A stretch of DNA of 64,000 bases from Seison nebaliae (GCA_023231475.1 JALJEE010002741.1:1-64000), one strand, 5' to 3'; positions 37,073-50,400 are shown, numbered from the stretch's first letter. Made by a program: numbers and translations. Notes: generated from the sequence alone by a model not told the origin.

Positions 37073-40000
37073 ATGTCTTCTTTAGGTGATCAATTGAAGA
37101 AGTTGGCATTGCCGCAAGTGGTGGAGAGATTCAATTTCGATAAATTGAGAAAATCTTTCTTATTCGACAAAGAGAAAATATCGAAATTTGATGGAAATGC
37201 ATTGTTGTCTATCGGTCGAAATGGTTTCGACGAATTGTTGGAAGTGAATAAGAAAGATTTTATTGAATTTGAAAATCTCTTCGAATCGAGTACACTCCGA
37301 ATGGAGAATAGATTGAAATTATCCAAGAAAGAAAATAAGAAATTAGATAAGAAATTGAATAAATTAATCATTGGATTGACGGATTATTTCCAAGAGAAAT
37401 ATACTCATCGAATTATTGAATGGTTAATTTATAAATTCTCAATTCATTATTTTAATGTTGATGCATTGATCACGATGTCTCTATCATATCATCAAACGAG
37501 TTTATTCATTCGATTAATTCAAGTCATTTTCCCAGTCGATACGAAACGTCAAATCGAACAGAAATCATTTGCATCTCTTGAATATCTCCAAAATTGGTTA
37601 TGGATGAATGATCTAATTGCTGATTCTCAAATAATTCATCGCTCATTAATCACGAAAGAATTAATAAATAATCGAATTTTCTTCGAACAATTCCTTCAAA
37701 ATTTCATTGGAAATATTCATCGATCACCAACAATTGCCAAATTTGTTTACGTGTCCATCGTTTCAATTATTGAAGAATTAAGAGGTATGACCACTGAGAA
37801 AACCGACTATAAAATGTTAACGGAATTAACTGTTCATCTGATGGAGAAATATGAGAATATGATGGAATCGGAACAAAACATTACCGATATCAAATCAATA
37901 ATTTATATGAATAATTTCTTACAATTAATTAATTTCCATAATAAGATTAAATATGGGAATATCTTTAAATTTTATCAAGAAATCATTCTACAAACGAACG
38001 AAATAGATAATCATATTATCGATTATTTATCAATGTTCTTTTTGAAAGCGAAATGGAAGATTGATAATGAATCATCATATTGTTGTTTCTTCCATTATTT
38101 AGAAGAAAATCGGAAGAAAAAGAAAACCTTCGAATCAATAAAAAATCTCTTAAATTGTTTAATGGAAAACTTTTCAAGCAATTTATTAGAAATGATTAAT
38201 GAAATTAAATTAGAAACACGAAAACCATTTTCATCATTTCTCATTCATTATTCTCTTCGTCATCTTTCATCAAATCATGAAGTAATTTCCAATATTATGA
38301 ACGATTGTATGCGATGGATGAAAGTGGACAAGAACATCTCAATTTTCATCGTCACTCTCATTGTTGAAAATTTAACTGATGATAATTTGAAAATAAAGAC
38401 AATTGAGAAATTACTTCATTTTGGTGAACAATCGTCATTGGAGTGTTCGGAATATTTTGATAAAACGATAATCATAGGAAAATATGATGGAAAGATTCGA
38501 AGAATGTTATTGAAAATGAAAAAATGTCTCAAATACGAAAATTTATCGGAAGAAAATGAATTGCCAATTTATCTAGCGATTAATCATCAATCCATTGCTA
38601 TTCGTCAAGAAGCAATAAGAAAAATATTGGAAACATTCGAAGAAGAAGAGGAATATGATTTGGAAGAGATTATTGATATTTTCAAAAAAAACAAGTCAAT
38701 TTTCCATCAAACCGTTTTACGGAAAAGTTTTGTGCAAAATATGAAATATTCATTTCTTCAAAAATTTCATGAGAAAGATCTAATTTTTCTTTTTAATCAA
38801 TTAATTATTTCTTGTGAGAATGACGAGAAGAATGTGTCTCAAAATGAAGTGAGTATCATCGAGAAATGGTTGGAGAAGTTGAAGGAGGAGAATCATGAAT
38901 TAAATGAAAGCGTTCTCAATTTCTTATTAATTCAATTTAATTGTTATGGAAATGATGATAAAATATATTCGGATGAGAATGTCAAACAAATGAAATTTGA
39001 AAATGATGAATTAAAAGAATTTATTAAAGGACCATTAATAATGATTGGTAAATCGGAAAGAATGATAAAAATCGTTCGAATAATTATTTCTGATAAAGAA
39101 TGGATGATCGATATATTCATCAACATGGTAGATAATGAAAAGATGGCAATGATAAATTTCTTGAGAGAAATATCGAAATTAATAGGGAAATTGATTGAAA
39201 TTGAAGAAACGGAAATATTGCCATTATGTACGATATTAACGAAGCAGATGGAGAAACATTTTATTTTCAGGGATTTATTGGAAGAAATTTTAACAAATTG
39301 TATAACGAATAAAATATACGAGAAATTTATTAAAGATTTTGTAATGAGTTCACTTGTCGTTTGTGAAGATATTATACCAGAATATTATTATTCCATACAA
39401 TTATCAATCATGGACATTCTAATAAATGTTGGTCCTTGGGATTGTGTGGAGAAAAATCGAATTTTGGATTATCTTTTCCTCCTCGGTGCAACGAAGAAGA
39501 CATCGAAGGAAATTTGTAGAAAGTTCTTATTGACAATCATCAAAGATTCTTCTGAAAATGAAGCATTACAATTAATGGTACGATCGATTCGGAAAGAATC
39601 AGAACCGGAGAAAGTAATGATGGATTATATGAATTTCATCCGGAAACATGACTCGGTGGATGATAAAGAAATTTTTAGAAAAATATTTCATATGTCCAAT
39701 AATAATATTCGATTATTCAAATTTTTCCTCCAATACATCCAACAATCGAAAAGTAAAGCGATAACTCATCTAATTTTCAAATATTGTGAAGGACAACTGG
39801 ATCGATTGGAAGATGGAGAGAATAATATCTTGAAATATTACGCAGAAGAAATTCGTAATAAATTGCGAATAATTTACTTATATTTGCATCATAATATTTT
39901 GAGAAATAAACATATTATTCGAAAATCTCAATTAGCGAGCAATTACATCAATAAATTAATAACAATTCATTATAATAATTCTTCAATCGTAAATAAATCG

Positions 40001-43000
40001 ATTAATGAAATCGATGATACATTTCAATCGAATAATTCGAATGATGTCAATCGATTATGTCGTTTGGATCTCTATTCACTCTTTGCTGATTCCCCCAAAT
40101 TAATTCTCTCAGTAAATGATGAGAATCAATTCCGTCTCATTTTATTACAAGCTGTCGATTATATACCAGGTGATACACATTTCAATACGAAGAAAATGAT
40201 GACTTTGACTCCGGAAAATTTAAAAAGAGTTTTTGAAAAATTCTTTATAACTTCCAAAATTCAATTGATCGAGAAAGTTCTTTATACGACAACTTTCACA
40301 TTAATTCATCAACATGAAAATTCGTCAGTTATCCAAAAAGAGAAAGATATATTCTTCTTATTGAACGATTATTTTCCATATTTATTGAAAATTTTTAAAA
40401 GGTTAAAATTTCTCTACAATTCCAATTTGTTTCAACTCTTTTCATGATGATATGGAAAAGATTAGCGATTTTTAATTTATGAAATTTTTTATTGACAGTT
40501 TTCTTATCAGCTGAATTTCATTTGAATTCTCTCAATTATTTTATGATTATGTTTAAGAACATTGATCTTATCTGATGAATTAATTAATTATTTAAATCTT
40601 GATTTTTATTTAACATTTTTTAATGAAATTTCTTTCAATTTCAGATCAATCGAATTGAAATTATCTCAACCAGCAATCAATTTAATTATCAGATCGATTG
40701 ATATTTATTCGAGAGCAATCTTCGATTTACATGTGCCAAATTCAGAAATGTTGATTAGGAATAAATTTGGAGAATTACTCGATGGATTGATGCAATTTTT
40801 AATCGACAAAAATTTCCAAAATTTACAATTGGAGAAATCCATCATCAATATCGTTACGACCATCACTGCCAACATTCCCAAAATTGGTATTCCGAGAATA
40901 ATGTCAATAACTGAATTGTTGAATGATTCTTTACAAACTAAAGAATTGGTTTATGGATCAGATCATTTAACATTAGATGATTTTATTGATAAAATAATTT
41001 CGTCGTTTCCAAATATTCCTGATGAAATTCAAAAAGAATTTATACAAATGTTGAATGTAAATTTAGTAAGTAAGATGTTATTGGGAGATGATACGAAAAT
41101 TGTGAATATTCTTTTCGATAAAATAGTTTTCCATATGAACAATCCCGATTTCTTCTTCCAGATACCTATCATGATTATTGTACAAATAACAAATACGGAA
41201 ACAAAATCTTTGAGTCAACGATTGATATCTCTCGATAATGCCACTAATCAATTTAGACAATTGATGTGCAATATATTAAGTGAATTCCCTTCAACGCGTA
41301 TTACAGATCGTATGAGAAATATATTGAATTCAATAACAAAATTTGGGAAATATTTTCAAACGAATTTCTTAAACAAAGAACACAAATTATCAGAAAAGAA
41401 AGATTTCGTGATTGATAGATCGTTCGCTAATATGAAATCGTTACAAATTGGAAAATCGAATTTCCGTTTTGCACAAGTTAACTTGTTGAAATATGTGAAG
41501 CGATTATTGATAAGTTTATTCGAGAATTTTTCGAAGGAATTCGAAGAGAATCGAATAATTAACAAAATTTTATTGGAGAATTGTATAACATTTTTTAATG
41601 TATATCTATCACATACTCTTCCTGAATCGTTAAATGAGGAATCTTTCCAACATTCTATGTCAAAACTTTTGTTGGACATTACAGATAAACTATCAAAGAA
41701 GTTGAATGAAGAAAATTTCATTGATTTCCTTAGGAATCATGTATTCTCTCCAATAAATCAGACGAAATTGAAAGTTATCGAATTTGGTTTATCTGCTATG
41801 ATGGGGCGAGAAATTGAGAAACATTTATTGGAAGAATTATTTCCTTCGTTAATATCAATTGTAACATTTTCAATTGAAAATGATGGAATAAAAGATGAGA
41901 ATTCATTAGATGTTAATTATAATACACAATTAATTAATGGAATTAGAGCAGCGAAAATTATTCGTTTCAATTTACAAAACATCGACTGGACAAAGTTTTT
42001 GAAGAAAAATTTCATTTCACAGACAACAAAATTGAAAGTAAGTGGAGAGAAAAGGAAAATTGATGAAGATTATGAAATAAGTCTAACTTATCTTCAATTG
42101 ATAATTTTGTCATTAAATCAAATTAATTTGACATTGATTGAATTTAATGAAATGAAAGAACTGAAAAAAAATTTTGAAGAATCATCTCAACTTTTGAGAA
42201 ATGGAACAAATATGAAAATTTTATTGAGGAAAATTGAGAATGATGAAGAGGAATCGATTCTTTTCGATTATTTCTTAGCACTCATCAGTTTATTGGATGA
42301 TCCTCAACAACGAACAACATTAGATTTGAATGTATCAATTAAATATTTAATTCAATCGATTTTCAATTTTCTATTAATTCTCATGCGGAAGAATGATAAG
42401 AAACGATTGGAAATGGGAAAAATGATTTTTGGAAAAATAATTGAAAACAATTTAATTTGTCTCACAACTTATATGAAAGAGTTAATAGAAATGATTATAG
42501 TTTTAGAATATTTCCATTTATTATCAAATCCTCCAAAAAATAGAGATGATGAGAAAGATGTAGATGGAAAATTGGAGAGATATTTCCACCAACAAAATCA
42601 TGTTCATGGATTAATGTCGGGAAATAATTTGGTTTTCAACGAACTGACAAAGAATGTTCCTGCACATTTATTATTACCAAATCTCCTTCAATATTTCAAA
42701 TTATTTATTAGTCGATTGAATGAAGATAATATGATATGTTCAATGATTATATTCGGAATTAATACATCCATCTATTTCAAACCGTTCGAAAATGATAATG
42801 GAATATTCAAAAATAATCAAATAAAAGACTCTTTCCAAATTTATGATATTTTAGTTAAACAACTCGAAGTGATTAGTGGAACGTTGTTAAATCAAAATGG
42901 AACATCAGAATTCTTATGTAATTCAACACTCAATTTATTGGAATTCAGTTCGGATAATTTTAAAATTATTCTCAAAAAATATTTGTTGTCACCTGTCGAA

Positions 43001-44010
43001 ATTATCGATAGTCTCATGTTTGTTCATATGACGGAGAATCGTTTGTTGAGAATTTTTTCCGAATCATTGCTAAGTGTTTGTGAAGAATCGTTCGTCGAAT
43101 TATCACAAACTTTCATTAATTGGACAAATAATAATGGAGATCGAATATTTCCATTGACTATTCTCTCTCTCTATTTGAGTGGAATGGTTCAGAGTTTATT
43201 CAGTTCATATGCATTCTCATTTTTGGATGTAATTGCTGATCATCTTTCCGTAGAAAGTTTAATGACTTTTTAGATTAAAATTATTTAAATATTATTCTTT
43301 AGAATTATCGAAAGACAAATACAAATCGATTAATCAATTGATGATATTTAATTTGTTTTTATCTTCATTAAATTCAGTTTGTGTGTTTAATAATTCGAAT
43401 ATTTGGAATATGGATAATTCTACAAAATATTTCCAAATTATTTTAGGAAAAGTTTTACTTTTCTTCCCAATTTCTTTCTATATCTCCAATTCTTCTTTTT
43501 CCAGTATAACGAATTAATGACGGGAGAATGTTATAAGAAAATTATTACTCAAAATTTGTGGAAATCGATTAGTGGGAATGTGGGCAAATGTTTAAGCAAC
43601 ATTAGCATCTCTTCAAATGATCAAACTATTTGGAAATTGAGTCAAGATTCGATTATTGAAGAAATGATAAAAATTCGATATTCAGAAGAAGTTTATTCTA
43701 AATCTTTTATAAAATTTCAAATTTGTGGAAATTGTTACAGAATTTCATGTTGAACTACATCGAAATGTTAGAGAAGTTTTCTTCTCAATTCGGAAGTGAT
43801 TATCAATTCATCATTAATGAGGCAGGAATTATTATTGGTGAATTATTGGAAAGTTTCTTTTTTACTATTTTTAAAGAAAATATTATTTGGAAACTTTTTA
43901 AAGATAAAAATGAAAAAATCGAAAAACGCGGTAAAGAAATGTTGGAGAGTATCAATGAGTATTGTGGAATTGATTATCAGTCAATGTTATCATCGAAAAA
44001 GGATTTGTAA
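37073..44010 (+). CDS. HEATR1: HEATR1/UTP10, small-subunit processome HEAT-repeat protein
   Basis: Very large nucleolar protein (yeast Utp10, vertebrate BAP28) of the t-UTP subcomplex, needed for Pol I transcription and early 18S pre-rRNA processing. Five exons (37073-40401, 40558-43256, 43303-43451, 43505-43690, 43741-44010) total 2211 codons in one frame, against 2144 residues in human. All four donors begin GTT. The start MSSLGDQLKKLALPQ matches the family N terminus; the frame is open upstream but without ATG. LLSIGRNGFDELL and HRIIEWLIYKFSIHYFNVD follow the conserved first repeats. GNNLVFNELTKNVPAHLLLP matches the BP28 C-terminal region, and the tail EKRGKEMLESINEYCG matches the family end. 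Most of the protein is alpha-helical repeat. The first intron (156 bp) is longer than its neighbours. Confidence 0.93.
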
Positions 44011-44106
44011 TGTAACTCTACTTTTATTTGTATAGACATCTATAAAAATTTTCTAATTGTTTAGGAAGTTTTTCTTTTGGTAAAATTTAAATAGAAAATT
44101 GTTTTA

Positions 44107-47100
44107 TTATTTGTTCATTGATGGGAGACGAGAAAGTAATTTGAAGAATGGATACATGTCTATGTTAGCGTCATGATGAATAATTTTTTCGATTTGTAAA
44201 GGATTTTGATTCGAGTCCTTCGTCGAATTGATCGATGTTGTATGAGATTGTAATTCCTTTCTTAATTCCTCATAGAAATGATGAAATTCTTCGTAGATAG
44301 ACCAATTTGCATAAGAAAATGTTTCGAGTTCTTGTTGAAATTGATCAGATCGTTCAAGAAGTTCTTCGAAACTGTCTAAAGTGAATAATTTGATTTCTTC
44401 AATTTGAAGAACATTTGAAATGACTCGATTGAATTTAGTTATTAATAGTAAGAGATTAGTGACATAAGTCTTAGCTTTTGGGAGGAAAAAGAAGAGAAGA
44501 TGCATCAAATTATGAAGGAAGCGCAAATGTTTCAAATGTAATTCATTTAAACTTTCCGTATGTTGATTTGTTGAATGTATTGTCTTTTCGAAAAACTTTT
44601 TAAGATTTTGAAGATGTCGAGTGAATTGTTCTTCTGCTACATCAACATAAATATAAGAAGTGAATGATGATAAGAATGATGATAAGAAATATCTGGTACA
44701 ATTAAGTTGATTGAAGAAATGTCTGATTCTCACACACAATTCCATCAATGGAATATTCTTTATAGTTTTATAATAATTTATAGTAATTTCTATTCGTTTT
44801 AAATATCGATTGAGTATCAACCAATTTCCACTCAAATCATTCTTACAACGATTAAGTAGAAAGAAGAAACGGAATATTCCATTATAGAATGAAAGAATCC
44901 GTTCATTAAACGTTAAATTTAATGGCCAAACTATTTTCGATTTGGATGACGAAATCTCCAACAAATTCCAAATGTCAATCACATAAATATGATATTTTTC
45001 ACCATTCTGTTCAATCACTTCGACATCCGTTGCAATATCAGTCAAATAATTAGTGAATTGACTCTCTAATAATGAATAAGATTTCTCCTGATTAAATTGT
45101 TTCAATCGACTCTTCTTCTCATCTCTCACATTCTTGTCTTCTGTTTCATCATCATTATTATTTAATATCATTGTTAATGGATTAGTTAACGTTAAATAGA
45201 AGTTCATATAAATCTTCTTATTATTAATGAATGAAAGATGTGAGAGTAATTCTTTATCCATTTTTTCATTGTAAAATTTCCAGATATTATTCGTCGATAA
45301 TACGTCGTGATGGAATAGAATTTGACGATTAAATAATTGTTGACAACTCCTCCCAATTAATTTCAATTGTTTCAAAAATGTTTGTAAGTTGAATTGATTG
45401 GAACCGATCTCGAAAATCGCGTCATTTGATCGATGAAGAATTATGGAGTATTCAGGAATTCGAATGGTATAATTCCGATTTAATAATTTCGATGCTGTTC
45501 GATTGAATCCGAAATGCCAAAGAGAATCGAATGAAACAAGATAGATTGAACGAATAACATTGAATGAGTGTTGAAGGAGAATCGTATTATTTAAGGAGAC
45601 AATTAACTTATCTTTAACAGTTTCATTCTCATTCAATTTTATTTGTTTCAGATGAACATAAAATTGGATATGACCGAAAAGAACTTTAAGAACTATCGAT
45701 GATAAGAATCGAATACGACTATCTAATACAGATAATAATTTATTTTGTAAATCGTCAATATCATCTACCATTTCTAATTCTTTCATATTTCTTTTATTTG
45801 TTTCATGTAAACTTTTCAAATTATCATCATAATCTAATATGGAATATAATAATGGTAATAATTCCACATCGAAATATGAATTACAATAATTCTCATCATC
45901 ATTAATCGAATCTTCATAATTATCAGCCATTCGACTAATCCAACAATATCGCTCTTCCGATATCTCATTTATGGATTTCTGTCGATTAAACTCCAACATA
46001 TTATGTGTCGTCAATTCTTCAAGAAATTGTTCTAACGTTTCATTGATAGAATGCAAAGTTTGATGAAGTATCTTTGTATATTTTTCAATTAACAAAAATT
46101 TTTCGGCAGCAGCAAATGGTAAGAATGGTGGAAATAATTCATAATTGATATAATAACTAAATTGTACCCAGAGACATGGCTTTAATAATTCTCTTTTGAA
46201 GAATTGTTGGAAATTGTTGTCTTCTCGATTCTCTAATTTGATTTGTTTCACCACTTTCTGTTGATCGACGGGATAAATGAAAAATTCATGGAACTGATTC
46301 ATAATCGATTCTTTCTCATTATTGAGAAGTAAATGGAATTTCGAATATAATAATTGAGATTTATTAATCCAAGTCAAACATTGATTAACAAAAACATTGA
46401 CACATTTGCTCGACACCTTTTTCAACCATCGTCCAACTAATTCATTTCCTCGACCATATCGATCCAAATGTTCATAAATCACATTGATGATTCGAGCAGA
46501 TATTTCAGTTAAATTTTGAAATTTCTCCACAAATAAACGAAGAACTTGAATTGATGTCGACGCATTCTTCTCACTTTTTAATGCTGTTGGCGATTGGAGA
46601 CAATCTGTCAAGAATTCTTCATCACAATTCACTTCACTTGAATAGTTTTGTAGACCAGACAACATTTCCTCAATCTCACTGCAAACTTTATAAATGACAA
46701 TCAATGGACGATGATAAATATTCAATTTACTTACTAAAGAATTCAAAGTGAATGTTTCTGCACTCTCTTTCTCATTCTGATTAAATGTTAATTTTAAGAA
46801 ATCGTCTTCATCGATATCACTCTCGATCTCTTCCTCCAAATCATTTGATGATAATTGACTATCGGAAATATTAATATATTGTTTCTCATTAATTCTTTCT
46901 TCATTATCGTTTTCATCAAAAATTATATTTAAAGATTCATTAACATAGTTGAAATCAGTTAAGTTATTGTCAATATCATTCTCATTTCTGATTTCTTTAT
47001 TTTCATTCTTTAAATTAATAAATCTTTCATCAATTCGATGGAGATCATTGGATATAATTTCTGATTCTTTCTCTTTCATTGTCCTTAGATTTAATCGTCG

Positions 47101-47550
47101 ATTGATAATTAAATGTCGTTCGATCATTTTATCAATTTCAATCAGTTTCTTATCGAACTCTTCATGTAAACATTCGTCGATTCCTTCACATAATGATTGA
47201 AGGTAAATGAGAGAACTTGATGAATTCAACAAATTAAAAACTGAATCTACTGAATCCAAATGACGACGCTCTTCTTCTGGATCCATCATCTCCACTTGTG
47301 GCAACGTTTCACACAAATGTCTCAATGGTAAATATCGATATCGCTTCACGAATCCATTCAAATACCATCGATATGACGCGATGTTTGTGAAGATATATTC
47401 GATCAATTCACTTTCTTGTTTAGTACAAATCTTCTCATTCCCTTTTAATAAGTTGGAGAATCGATCCAATTTTCCCAATTTATTTCGATTTTTTTCATCA
47501 AATTCATCATTTGTCAAAATTTTCAATATTATCTCCCGAATTAGCAACAT
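44107..47550 (-). CDS. TUBGCP4: Gamma-tubulin complex component, GCP4-like, enlarged
   Basis: Spc97/Spc98-family subunit of the gamma-tubulin ring complex that nucleates microtubules. It is a single exon of 1147 residues. The open frame extends upstream to 47589 without ATG, so the ATG at 47550 (MLLIREIILKIL) is taken as start; this fits the short GCP4 N terminus. Family segments visible: ASYRWYLNGFVKRY, IYLQSLCEGIDECL, ELVGRWLKKV, NQFHEFFI, FLPFAAAEKFLLIEKYT (GRIP1 end), IVWPLNLTFNERILSFYNGIFRF and RHFFNQLNCTRYFLSSFLSSF (GRIP2). GCP4 is about 670 residues, so about 480 are extra, mostly an acidic Asn/Glu/Asp insert near residues 170-290 and Asp-rich loops. The layout (no long N-terminal extension) favours GCP4, but divergence leaves GCP5/6 possible. 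It is tail-to-tail with HEATR1, 96 bp apart. Confidence 0.8.
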   Translation of the reverse strand: MLLIREIILKILTNDEFDEKNRNKLGKLDRFSNLLKGNEKICTKQESELIEYIFTNIASYRWYLNGFVKRYRYLPLRHLCETLPQVEMMDPEEERRHLDSVDSVFNLLNSSSSLIYLQSLCEGIDECLHEEFDKKLIEIDKMIERHLIINRRLNLRTMKEKESEIISNDLHRIDERFINLKNENKEIRNENDIDNNLTDFNYVNESLNIIFDENDNEERINEKQYINISDSQLSSNDLEEEIESDIDEDDFLKLTFNQNEKESAETFTLNSLVSKLNIYHRPLIVIYKVCSEIEEMLSGLQNYSSEVNCDEEFLTDCLQSPTALKSEKNASTSIQVLRLFVEKFQNLTEISARIINVIYEHLDRYGRGNELVGRWLKKVSSKCVNVFVNQCLTWINKSQLLYSKFHLLLNNEKESIMNQFHEFFIYPVDQQKVVKQIKLENREDNNFQQFFKRELLKPCLWVQFSYYINYELFPPFLPFAAAEKFLLIEKYTKILHQTLHSINETLEQFLEELTTHNMLEFNRQKSINEISEERYCWISRMADNYEDSINDDENYCNSYFDVELLPLLYSILDYDDNLKSLHETNKRNMKELEMVDDIDDLQNKLLSVLDSRIRFLSSIVLKVLFGHIQFYVHLKQIKLNENETVKDKLIVSLNNTILLQHSFNVIRSIYLVSFDSLWHFGFNRTASKLLNRNYTIRIPEYSIILHRSNDAIFEIGSNQFNLQTFLKQLKLIGRSCQQLFNRQILFHHDVLSTNNIWKFYNEKMDKELLSHLSFINNKKIYMNFYLTLTNPLTMILNNNDDETEDKNVRDEKKSRLKQFNQEKSYSLLESQFTNYLTDIATDVEVIEQNGEKYHIYVIDIWNLLEISSSKSKIVWPLNLTFNERILSFYNGIFRFFFLLNRCKNDLSGNWLILNRYLKRIEITINYYKTIKNIPLMELCVRIRHFFNQLNCTRYFLSSFLSSFTSYIYVDVAEEQFTRHLQNLKKFFEKTIHSTNQHTESLNELHLKHLRFLHNLMHLLFFFLPKAKTYVTNLLLLITKFNRVISNVLQIEEIKLFTLDSFEELLERSDQFQQELETFSYANWSIYEEFHHFYEELRKELQSHTTSINSTKDSNQNPLQIEKIIHHDANIDMYPFFKLLSRLPSMNK

Positions 47551-48394
47551 TTCGATGTACAATTCTTTCAAATTATCAAAATATGACAAATTCTTTTAAG
47601 TTTTTAGAAACCAGCATCGAAATAATTAAGTTGGCTATTAATATTTATGATTTCCCCATCAGCTTACTGTTCTCCAACTACTAAATTTTGTTAATTTCCT
47701 TTTAACGAATAATTTTGTTTTACTATTAAAAGTATATTAAGTTACAATTCTTTCAGTCTCTAAATATTTTATTAATTATTTAATATCTCTTATCCGCTCT
47801 ACTTTGGGGTTATTAGATTTAATAATAATAAGATTTCTTTCAAAATTTTTTCTTACTTGTCTTAATTTTTATTTAGCTTTAGTTCTAACTTGTGAAAACG
47901 AAAAACAAGACATTCAGAAAATAAAAGAGAATTTACAATTTAATTTTCTTTAATCGTCGATTTCATATTTGCTGAATTCTTAAATGGTTGTTTCACACGT
48001 TTAGGTTTAAGTCATACTTGCGATAACATAAAATGTAGAAACATATATAATAAGACATTCAGTGAAATATTGAAAAAAGTTTCAATTTATTATTGGGAGA
48101 AAAAGTGAAGAAATTTTTAGAAAGAAATATTATATAATCTTACTATCAATATCTCTTCAAAGGAATTTGAACCTTGTGAAAATAAACATTATCTATGTTA
48201 GAATAAAAGTTGATAATAAAAAAATTACATTTGGGAATTATTTGTCAAGTATATTATCTATTTGTCTTTGTTTGTGTAATCGATTAAAAATAAAACATAA
48301 AAAGCGAAGAAAAGGTAAATAAATTTTAGATCTAGGGATAAATTTTAAAAATCTTAATAATATTGAAGCCATGAGATGCTGAAATGAATTTCAT
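47551..48394. other. Spacer upstream of the GCP gene
   Basis: An 844-bp AT-rich interval between the GCP start and the stop of the next minus-strand gene. It must carry the GCP promoter and the neighbour's 3' UTR. No open frame or RNA gene is evident. Confidence 0.4.
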
Positions 48395-49796
48395 CTAATT
48401 AATGGAAGATAAAGAGAAAGCATTTTCCAGTGCGTCCAGTTCAGTTGCGTTGCTTGTTTGAGAAGAGGATGATGATGTCTCTAAAGAACTGCGAGGATTT
48501 CTTCTTATTCTGGGATAACCAGTACGTCGTCTTGCAGTTCGACGGTTTCCATTTGTTGGCAGAGGAGGACGACCATCCATTTGATACCGTGTCACATGAG
48601 TAACTGGAGGATTATCACCTTCGCGATGTTCAGTTTTGGTTACTATGGAAACGATCGAAGGTGATTTCGGTAAGTTCTTAAGAACTTGTTGCTCATGTGT
48701 TCGTTTATGCAATTCTGTATGCCAATCCGTTAAACTGGCAGTTCGTTGTATAGCTGGTGGTAACTTACCATAATCGATATTGGTTGTGCTTGGTTGAATT
48801 TGGGAAATGTTTCCATAATCAGTTCGTGTTTGTATGGAACAGGAACGAGTAGGTCGATTTCTTCTGGGAATATTCATTTGATTAACATTCCAATTATTTA
48901 TTGGGTTACTATTGAGATAATTAATTGGATTATTTAATGAAATATTTCCAATATTACTTGCTCGAGATGATGGTCGTTGGAATATGACATCATGTACTGA
49001 AGGTCGACGACTACAACTTTGAGAACGTGTTAGATTTCCTCTCGACGATCTTCCTAATTGTCTATTAAATCTTTTTTGATTTTCTATTATTTGCTTATAT
49101 TCGTTTCGATTCGGCAAATTAACTGGAGTCGATGGAATCATTTGACCACTGGCATAATCCACATAATTCCCTGGATTAATCATTCCATGTGGTCCTTTAT
49201 TTTTTACGTTATCTAATTCGCGATTACTATTCAGTTGTTCGACCATATAATCATGATTGTTCACTGACAACATACTAACACTTGGTTGTAATCCTTGTGT
49301 CATATTTGCAGTATTTGAATAATCTTTCCTATGGAATGAAAATTTCTTAATAGGTTCTTGATGTTCAACAACAATCTTCTCCAAAGTTTTATCTTCCTCG
49401 TCAACCGTAATCAATTCATCAGGACGATCGACGAAATTAAAAGTATTTTCATCAGTTTTCTGAGGTACCAACATCTCTGTGACTGGAATATAAGTATTCA
49501 TCGATTTGGTACCCCAAAAAATGCCTAAAATGAAAAATAAATATATTTACAAATCTCAGTTTTAAAACATTAAAATGTTAACCATCACCAGTCAATTTGA
49601 TTTCATGTCGCTTTTCATAAGCGTCGATTAATGATAATGCTTCTTCCACCAGATCATTATCCCGTTGTTGAATAGGTCGTTGAACTTGTTTATTTGCAGG
49701 TGTGGTATATGTAAGCCATCGTGAATCCTTGATGGACGGCTTATTACGGAGAAACGGAATGTTAATTTTCAATTGAGATTGACGCAAACGATTCAT
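48395..49796 (-). CDS. Unknown disordered basic protein (447 aa)
   Basis: Two exons, 49796-49583 and 49524-48395, join in frame across a 58-bp intron starting GTTAAC. The first exon starts with ATG (MNRLRQSQLKINIPFLRNKP). I do not recognise the family. Residues 40-75 look ordered and helical (NDLVEEALSLIDAYEKRHEI), followed by GIFWGTK. The remainder is Asn/Ser/Arg/Pro-rich, with several RR-S-type sites (RSSRGNLTRSQSCSRRPS) that resemble basophilic kinase targets. The C terminus is Ser/Thr-rich and ends FSLSSIN. No signal peptide, membrane span or enzyme motif is present. A cytoplasmic or nuclear scaffold is possible but unproven. It lies between the GCP gene and the tolloid-like gene on the same strand. 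Confidence 0.7.
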
Positions 49797-50400
49797 TCGG
49801 ATTAAGATGGACAGAGAATCATGAATAAGTGAATTGAATAAGAAATGAATTAAGAGATATTCATATAAATTTATTCAAAATACAATTATGATTAATTGTC
49901 CTTCAAATTCGAAGTAACAACAATAATAAATGTCAATTCATCGATAATCAAATGAATTATTAGAATAATTCAGAAAATAAAGAAGAATTTGGTGGAGGGT
50001 GATAATTTTTTATTGAATAAATTTCATGATATTCATATGATTAATTCGGTAAGACTTGATATAATGAGAAATTGAGTCATTTGGATACAGTCCATCGTAT
50101 CCATTCTCATATTCGACAATCAAATCAACAATCAATAAGTGGAGACAATAAGTGAAAGAAATTATTAAATTTTATTTGATTTAATTTCTTGTAGGAAAGA
50201 CACATCTCAAATCAAATCATATTAATCGCCATATCATATGAAACAGATGAAAGAATTATAATTAAATAGGAAATTTATAAAATTTGTTTTTATTAAAATT
50301 TTTCTTCTTTAGATAATTTATCGGTTTACTATTCTCATCAGTCAAGAATCTGTATAGATTTCTGATTATTTTCTGAACGATTTCTTCTTCTCATATACAG
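49797..50400. other. 604-bp spacer
   Basis: AT-rich DNA between the start of the unknown disordered-protein gene and the stop of the tolloid-like gene. I see no coding sequence, structured RNA or repeat in it. Confidence 0.4.
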
